Of a DNA stretch of 64,000 nucleotides, positions 58,481-64,000 are shown piece by piece. Origin of the DNA: Spiroplasma endosymbiont of Lonchoptera lutea (lineage in GTDB: Bacteria > Bacillota_I > Bacilli_A > Mycoplasmatales > Nriv7); the NCBI RefSeq assembly GCF_964019715.1, contig NZ_OZ026463.1:806001-870000 (forward strand), read 5' to 3'. The notes under the pieces are model-generated. The model was not told the origin of the DNA. It made no database searches and was given only the letters and a program-made list of their open reading frames with translations. A program made the translations under genes and the position numbers. Within the stretch, counting starts at the first letter, position 1. The number at the start of each line of letters is the position of its first letter.

Positions 58481-59558
58481 TGCCAAATTGTAAAGTTAAG
58501 TGCAACTAAATTATTTTTCTAACCAAATATTCGATTGGCGAAAGATAATTTAGTATTTTTCTTGGTCTTTGGTTTAAAGACAATATAAATTTATGAACTG
58601 CATTTTTAGTAGTGTTTGAAAAATTAAATTTTTTAGGAAATTTTTCTCTAATTAAACCATTAGTATTTTCATTAGTACCTCTTTGTCAAGGTGAATATGC
58701 ATCAGCAAAATAAATTTTCACATTTAAATTTTTTTCAAGTTGTTGTCAATTAGCAAATTCTTTACCCCTATCAAATGTTATAGTCTTAACAAGATTATTT
58801 GGAAGAATTGATAAATAATGACTAATATTTTTGTTAATAACTTTAGTAGTTCTATTTTCAACTAATATTGCTAAAGTAAATCTTGATGTTCTTTCAACTA
58901 AAGTTATTAAACATGATTTACTTTTACCTCGTGATGATACTACAGTATCACCTTCTCAATGGCCAAGAGTTATACGATTATTAACATTTCGTTCTTTAAT
59001 GGATTTACCATTAAATTTACCCCGATTTTCTTGAGATTTTCGTTTCTTACCTTTTCTTCTTAAATTTTTACTAGTAACCTTTTCAAGTAATCCAGAATAA
59101 ATTCAATTGTAAATTGTTTTAAAACTAATAATTCATTCTTGATGAAAATTTTTAATTCTGCCATAAATTTGTTCAGGCGATCAACCTAATAATAATTTTT
59201 GTTGTACATATTTTACTAATTCTCTATTTTTAAATTTATGAAAATAAACATGTAATTGTTTTCTATTTTCTGCTTTATTTTGTGCAATTAATGAAAAATA
59301 ATGATTATTATCTTTATTTCTATTAACTTCTCGATTAATAGTACTAATACTTCGATTAAGATTTTTAGCTATTTCACTAATTTTTACTTTAAATTTCAAT
59401 TGATTCTCAATATAAATTCTTTCATCTATGCCAAGATGTTTGTATCCCATATAAAAACTCCTTAAATTTACTTTTTCTAAAATAAACTTAGCATCATGAA
59501 ATTTTTATATGAAATCTTTTGCAATTTTATTTACTTGCACTTACAAGTATAATTCAGC
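58481..59558 (-). mobile_element. IS30-family element (type 2), copy A
   Basis: This 1078-bp element has imperfect ~30-bp terminal inverted repeats (left TGCCAAATTGTAAAG, right ending TATAATTCAGC). The flanks are AAA and ATT, with no target duplication, and it sits at the end of the broken phage. It is a scar of recombination or deletion rather than a simple insertion. Confidence 0.88.
58506..59450 (-). CDS. IS30-family transposase, copy A
   Basis: This 314-aa protein has an HTH near residues 24-41 (ISEIAKNLNRSISTINRE) and DDE residues D168 (EGDTVV), D227 (TFDRGKEF) and E261 (RGTNENTNG), with 33 residues between the last two. It is intact. Confidence 0.92.
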
Positions 59559-59918
59559 ATTCCTTCTTTCTTAATAATTTTGAAGTCTATAGTAATTATG
59601 GTCCAACTTATTGTAGCCTATCCAATAGATTTAAGTAAGTAAAAATATAAAATTAATATATATTTAGTCAAAATTTAATAATATTAATAATTTTTATTGT
59701 GTAAAAATTCAATAATATGATAAAATGGTAACGAATAAAAATGACAATAACAAGAAAGGCAAGGTTAGTTTAGTAATTAAATAATATAATTAGCTGATTG
59801 TTTTACTTCTTCAAAGCAATACCTAAGAAAACTAAACGCGACCTATCTTGGTTTATTGCTTGCAAACTTGCATTATTTTTATTATAATTTATTTTGTTTA
59901 AGATTAGTGACAATTTTA
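59559..59918. other. Spacer between IS copy A and the tRNA cluster
   Basis: It is AT-rich with no convincing gene. A promoter-like TTGTGT, 18 bp and TAAAAT lies near 59698-59727, pointing rightward. Confidence 0.4.
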
Positions 59919-59946
59919 TTGATTTAAACAACCAATTAAATATAAG
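59919..59946 (+). promoter_or_regulatory. tRNA cluster promoter
   Basis: TTGATT, a 16-bp spacer and TATAAG end 14 bases before the first tRNA. Confidence 0.55.
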
Positions 59947-59960
59947 TTAGTTTTTCTATT

Positions 59961-60037
59961 GGACCCTTAGCTCAGTTGGTTAGAGCATCCGGCTCATAAC
60001 CGGATGGCCGTAGGTTCGAGCCCTACAGGGTCCACCA
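59961..60037 (+). tRNA. tRNA-Ile2 (CAT, lysidine type)
   Basis: A 77-nt cloverleaf with encoded CCA. The anticodon loop CTCATAA and acceptor GGACCC...GGGTCC fit the AUA-reading tRNA-Ile, whose C34 is converted to lysidine. The place just before tRNA-Ser and initiator Met is also usual for Firmicutes and Mollicutes. Elongator tRNA-Met is the alternative. Confidence 0.75.
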
Positions 60038-60054
60038 TTATGGTATTATTTTAT

Positions 60055-60147
60055 GGAGGTGTACCCAAGCCTGGTTGAAGGGGGCGGTCTTGAAAACCGC
60101 AAGGAGTATAAAAACTCGCAGGGGTTCGAATCCCTTCACCTCCGCCA
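60055..60147 (+). tRNA. tRNA-Ser (TGA)
   Basis: 93 nt with the long variable arm of a class II tRNA, anticodon TGA, encoded CCA. Confidence 0.95.
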
Positions 60148-60171
60148 TTAGTAATTATTAACGAAACATAT

Positions 60172-60248
<77 letters not shown>

Positions 60249-60251
60249 ATT

Positions 60252-60327
60252 GGTCCCGTGGTGTAGTGGTTAACATGCCTCTCTGTCACAGAGGAGATCG
60301 AGGGTTCAATTCCCTTCGGGACCGCCA
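60252..60327 (+). tRNA. tRNA-Asp (GTC)
   Basis: 76-nt cloverleaf, anticodon GTC, encoded CCA. Confidence 0.95.
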
Positions 60328-60336
60328 GTTAGTTAG

Positions 60337-60412
60337 GGTTTGGTAGCTCAGTCGGTAGAGCACTTGATTGAAGCTCAAGGGGTCGGCGGTTCGATTCCGC
60401 CCCGAACCACCA
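60337..60412 (+). tRNA. tRNA-Phe (GAA)
   Basis: 76-nt cloverleaf, anticodon GAA, acceptor GGTTTGG/CCGAACC with one G-T pair, encoded CCA. The following 108 bases show no gene. Confidence 0.95.
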
Positions 60413-60520
60413 TTAGACTATGAATTAAAATTTAAAAAAGCATTAACTGGTTTTTTAAAATAGTTGAAGAAACCCAAAATAAAACTACTTTTTAATATTA
60501 TGATATTTCATTTTTACTAA

Positions 60521-61598
60521 TGCCAAATTGTAAAGTTAAGTGCAACTAAATTATTTTTCTAACCAAATATTCGATTGGCGAAAGATAATTTAGTATTTTT
60601 CTTGGTCTTTGGTTTAAAGACAATATAAATTTATGAACTGCATTTTTAGTAGTGTTTGAAAAATTAAATTTTTTAGGAAATTTTTCTCTAATTAAACCAT
60701 TAGTATTTTCATTAGTACCTCTTTGTCAAGGTGAATATGCATCAGCAAAATAAATTTTCACATTTAAATTTTTTTCAAGTTGTTGTCAATTAGCAAATTC
60801 TTTACCACGATCAAATGTTATAGTCTTAACAAGATTATTTGGAAGAATTGATAAATAATGACTAATATTTTTGTTAATAACTTTAGTAGTTCTATTTTCA
60901 ACTAATATTGCTAAAGTAAATCTTGATGTTCTTTCAACTAAAGTTATTAAACATGATTTACTTTTACCTCGTGATGATACTACAGTATCACCTTCTCAAT
61001 GGCCAAGAGTTATGCGATTATTAACATTTCGTTCTTTAATGGATTTACCATTAAATTTACCCCGATTTTCTTGAGATTTTCGTTTCTTACCTTTTCTTCT
61101 TAAATTTTTACTAGTAACCTTTTCAAGTAATCCAGAATAAATTCAATTGTAAATTGTTTTAAAACTAATAATTCATTCTTGATGAAAATTTTTAATTCTG
61201 CCATAAATTTGTTCAGGCGATCAACCTAATAATAATTTTTGTTGTACATATTTTACTAATTCTCTATTTTTAAATTTATGAAAATAAACATGTAATTGTT
61301 TTCTATTTTCTGCTTTATTTTGTGCAATTAATGAAAAATAATGATTATTATCTTTATTTCTATTAACTTCTCGATTAATAGTACTAATACTTCGATTAAG
61401 ATTTTTAGCTATTTCACTAATTTTTACTTTAAATTTCAATTGATTCTCAATATAAATTCTTTCATCTATGCCAAGATGTTTGTATCCCATATAAAAACTC
61501 CTTAAATTTACTTTTTCTAAAATAAACTTAGCATCATGAAATTTTTATATGAAATCTTTTGCAATTTTATTTACTTGCACTTACAAGTATAATTCAGC
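60521..61598 (-). mobile_element. IS30-family element (type 2), copy B
   Basis: 1078 bp, differing from copy A at only a few bases. It is flanked by TAA on both sides (60518-60520 and 61599-61601), a clean target duplication. Its right end lies 65 bp before fruK and contains an outward TATAAT (61588-61593). Confidence 0.9.
60546..61490 (-). CDS. IS30-family transposase, copy B
   Basis: The 314-aa product matches copy A. Base differences include CGT for AGG at the Arg of TFDRGKEF, a silent change. Confidence 0.92.
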
Positions 61599-61663
61599 TA
61601 ATAAAAAAAGACTTTTTATCATCTTTAAGATAAAATAATAATTAGAGAAAGGAGAATAAACTA

Positions 61664-62587
61664 ATGATTTATACAATTACTTTTAATCCAGCAATTGACT
61701 ATACAATAAAAGTAGACAATTTTACTGTTGGCAATACTAATCGTTGTTATGAAGAATATTTGCAGTCTGGTGGTAAAGGTATTAACTGTGCTATTATTCT
61801 TACCCGATTGGGAATAAAAACTATTACAAGCGGATTTTTAGCTACTAATAATAATGAGTTAATTTTACAAAAGTTAAAAGAAGAAAATATTCTTGCTAAT
61901 TTTATATTAATTAAAGGAATGGTTCGCATTAATGTCAAAATTAAAAGTGATCAAGAAACAGAAGTTAATGCTAGGGGTCCATTAGTTATTGCTAGTGATT
62001 GAGAAGCATTTATCAAACAAGTTAGTGATTATCATTCCGATGATTTTGTTGTTATTTCTGGTAATTTAGCAAATGGAATGGATCAATCGCAACTTAAACA
62101 ATTCTTAGAAGTTCTTAATGAAAAACAAGTTAAGTTTTCGTTAGATATTAATAGTGATAGTTTAAAACATTGTTTATCGTATCAACCGTTATTAATTAAA
62201 CCTAATTTAGCAGAGTTACAACAATTATGTAATAAGAAATTAATAACAGATTCGCAAATAATAACGGCGGCTAAATTATTACAACAACAAGGTGTTCATA
62301 ATGTTTTGGTAAGTTTAGGTAAAAAAGGTTCAATTTATATTACCAGTGATAATGAAGTTTATCGTGTTAGTGCCGCAGAAGGTTTATTAATTAATTCAGT
62401 AGGGGCTGGTGATTCAATGTTGGCAGGTTTTATTGCTAGTTATTTTGTTAATAAAAAATCAATTGAAGATAGTTTAAAAATGGCGGCAGCTTGTGGAGCA
62501 GCAACAAGTTTTACAAAATGATTAGCTACTGTTCAAGATATTGAAAAATTAATTCCCTTAATTAAAGTAGAAAGGTTGAAAAAGTAA
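61664..62587 (+). CDS. fruK: 1-phosphofructokinase
   Basis: This enzyme phosphorylates fructose 1-phosphate to fructose 1,6-bisphosphate after PTS uptake. The 307-aa PfkB-family protein starts TFNPAIDYTI. It has the substrate motif SGGKGIN (about residues 36-42) and the C-terminal nucleotide motif NSVGAGDSMLAGF with the catalytic Asp. ATG follows AAAGGAG. One base separates its stop from fruA, so the two form an operon. Confidence 0.95.
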
Positions 62588-62588
62588 G

Positions 62589-64000
62589 ATGAAAATTGAT
62601 AGTTTATTTAATGTACAAGTAATGGATTTAAATTTGAAGGCAAAAACTAAAAAGCAAGCTATTAGTAAACTTTGTCATTTGGCATATAAACAAAAAGTTG
62701 TTAGTAATGCTGAAAAGTTTGAAAACGATATTTGAATTCGTGAGGAACAAGGAACAACAGGAATTGGTGATGGAATTGCTATTCCTCATAATCGTAGCAA
62801 ATATGTTAAAAAAGCAACGATTATTTTTGCTAAAACTAGTAGTAAATTAGATTGAGAGTCATTGGATAATAAACCAGTCAAATTAATTTTTATGATTGCG
62901 ATGCCTTTACTTGGTGATGATACTCACTTAAAAGCCTTGGCAACTTTAGCATCGTATTTAATTGATCCTAAAATTGTTAAAGAATTATTAAAAGTTAAAA
63001 ATCCCGAAGCTGTTGTAAAAATTTTTAGTAAGCAACAAGAATCTAAAGACGATGGCTCTTTAGTTGATGATAGTGGTAAAGTTTTAGCGATAACTGCTTG
63101 TCCGACTGGGATTGCTCATACTTATATGGCACAAGAAAAATTAGAATATTTTGCAAAGCAATTAAATGTTAGTATTAAAGTTGAAACACAAGGCCGTAGT
63201 GGTCAAGAAAATGTTTTAACTAAGGAAGATATTTCTAATGCTAAAGCTATTATTATTGCTGCTGATAAGAATATTGAAGGTGTTGAAAGATTTGCTGGTA
63301 AGAAAGTATTATATGCAGGAACTAAAGATGCAATTACCGCAGGTGATAAATTAATTCAAAAAGCATTAAGTGGTGAAGGTGAAATTGTTAAAGAACAGTC
63401 AAAAAATGGTGATTCTTTTTTAACAGATACTGTTCAAAGTTGAAAGTCTTTTCGTTCTGTTTATAAACATATTATGGCTGGGGTTTCACGAATGCTCCCT
63501 TTTATTGTGGCGGGAGGAATTATTCTGGGGATTGGATTTTTATTGGATTCTGGTATTGATGGTAACAATAATTTTGGTACTGTTCGTCTGCAATCGGGGT
63601 GATTTTCAGCTTTAGGAAAGTTATCACTTTCAATGATTGTACCTGTATTAGGCGGTTTTATTGCTTATTCACTTGTAGGTTGGCAAGGTTTGTTGCCTGG
63701 TTTTATTGCCGGATTAATTGCTGATGCTCCCGGAATGTTATATACTGCTGATATTAATGAGGGATGAAGTAATCTTTGAGGAAGATTAATACCAGAAATT
63801 AAAATTGATGATATAACATTGCAGTTTAATTCTGGATTTATTGGAGCCATAATTGGTGGTTATTTAGCGGGAGTAATTGTTTTTGCTTTAACACAATGAA
63901 CAAGAAAAGTTCCCGCAACTTTTAGAGGTGTTAAAGATATTGTTTTTGTGCCTTTATTGAGTGTTTTATTTATTGGTTTAATAATGTTTGCGTTAAATAT
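62589..64000 (+). CDS. fruA: Fructose PTS enzyme IIABC (5' part)
   Basis: This permease imports and phosphorylates fructose at C1. EIIA (residues 1-~150) has its phospho-His in AIPHNRS. EIIB (from ~155) has the phospho-Cys in ITACPTGIAHTYMA. The membrane EIIC begins near residue 285 (MAGVSRMLPFIVAGGIILG). The gene runs off the window. Together with fruK it is the fructose route known from Spiroplasma, where fructose use has been tied to plant pathogenicity in S. citri. Confidence 0.95.

Noticed and set aside
58831-59034. Plus-strand open frames inside the IS30 copies (also 60871-61074)
   Set aside because: They are antisense shadows of the transposase, identical in both copies only because the copies are identical.
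60413-60520. Terminator after tRNA-Phe
   Set aside because: The only inverted repeat (AACT/AGTT) is too short to support a call.

Overview
This AT-rich window reads sensibly only with TGA as tryptophan (genetic code 4): rpoB, rpoC, glyA, rpiB, fruK and every phage gene are interrupted by in-frame TGA under the standard code. Together with five or more tandem SpV1-like plectrovirus genomes, IS30 elements and a fructose PTS, this points to a Spiroplasma chromosome, probably of the citri/poulsonii/melliferum group. The species cannot be fixed from sequence alone.

Layout. (1) 1-11959 is host DNA: a fragment of an unknown gene, a scrap of phage terminal DNA, the rpiB-glyA operon (minus), a nitroreductase gene broken by an IS30 element, and rpoB-rpoC (minus). 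The rpoBC promoter lies directly against the first phage base. (2) 11961-58480 is a head-to-tail array of filamentous ssDNA phage (plectrovirus) genomes: unit 1 (11961-21480), unit 2 (21481-31570), unit 3 (31571-41660, apparently identical to unit 2), unit 4 (41661-49292, Rep-deleted and rearranged), unit 5 (49293-57840) and a 640-bp stump, unit 6 (57841-58480). (3) 58481-61598 holds two near-identical IS30 copies in direct orientation around a five-tRNA cluster (Ile2/Ser/fMet/Asp/Phe). (4) 61664-64000 is the fruK-fruA operon, with fruA running off the end.

A full phage unit reads: junction promoter, leader hairpin, two tiny Cys-rich proteins, (in units 1-3) an antisense membrane protein and an 86-aa membrane protein, a 99-aa basic protein, a four-hairpin GC-rich origin-like island, HUH-type Rep, several 50-120 aa membrane proteins, major coat protein, Zot-like assembly ATPase, two small membrane proteins, a ~615-630 aa signal-peptide/C-anchor adsorption-type protein (ORF1), a lipoprotein, an internal terminator, a DDE transposase, and finally an inverted cargo gene for a secreted protein that differs from unit to unit.

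The most striking observation is a matched-pair system. ORF1 has a hypervariable domain (about residues 55-160) that exists in four types across units 1, 2/3, 4 and 5. In every unit a separate surface lipoprotein carries the same type of domain as the ORF1 of that unit. In unit 4 the original lipoprotein gene is dead, but a replacement carrying the matching domain has been built in inverse orientation from a 414-bp near-exact copy of the ORF1 segment. A natural but untested reading is a phage-encoded superinfection-exclusion or receptor-masking system, kept cognate as the adhesin changes type. The N-terminus of the coat protein is also hypervariable, and the inverted cargo slot swaps secreted proteins behind a nearly constant signal peptide, including a glycine-zipper, bacteriocin-like protein in unit 5.
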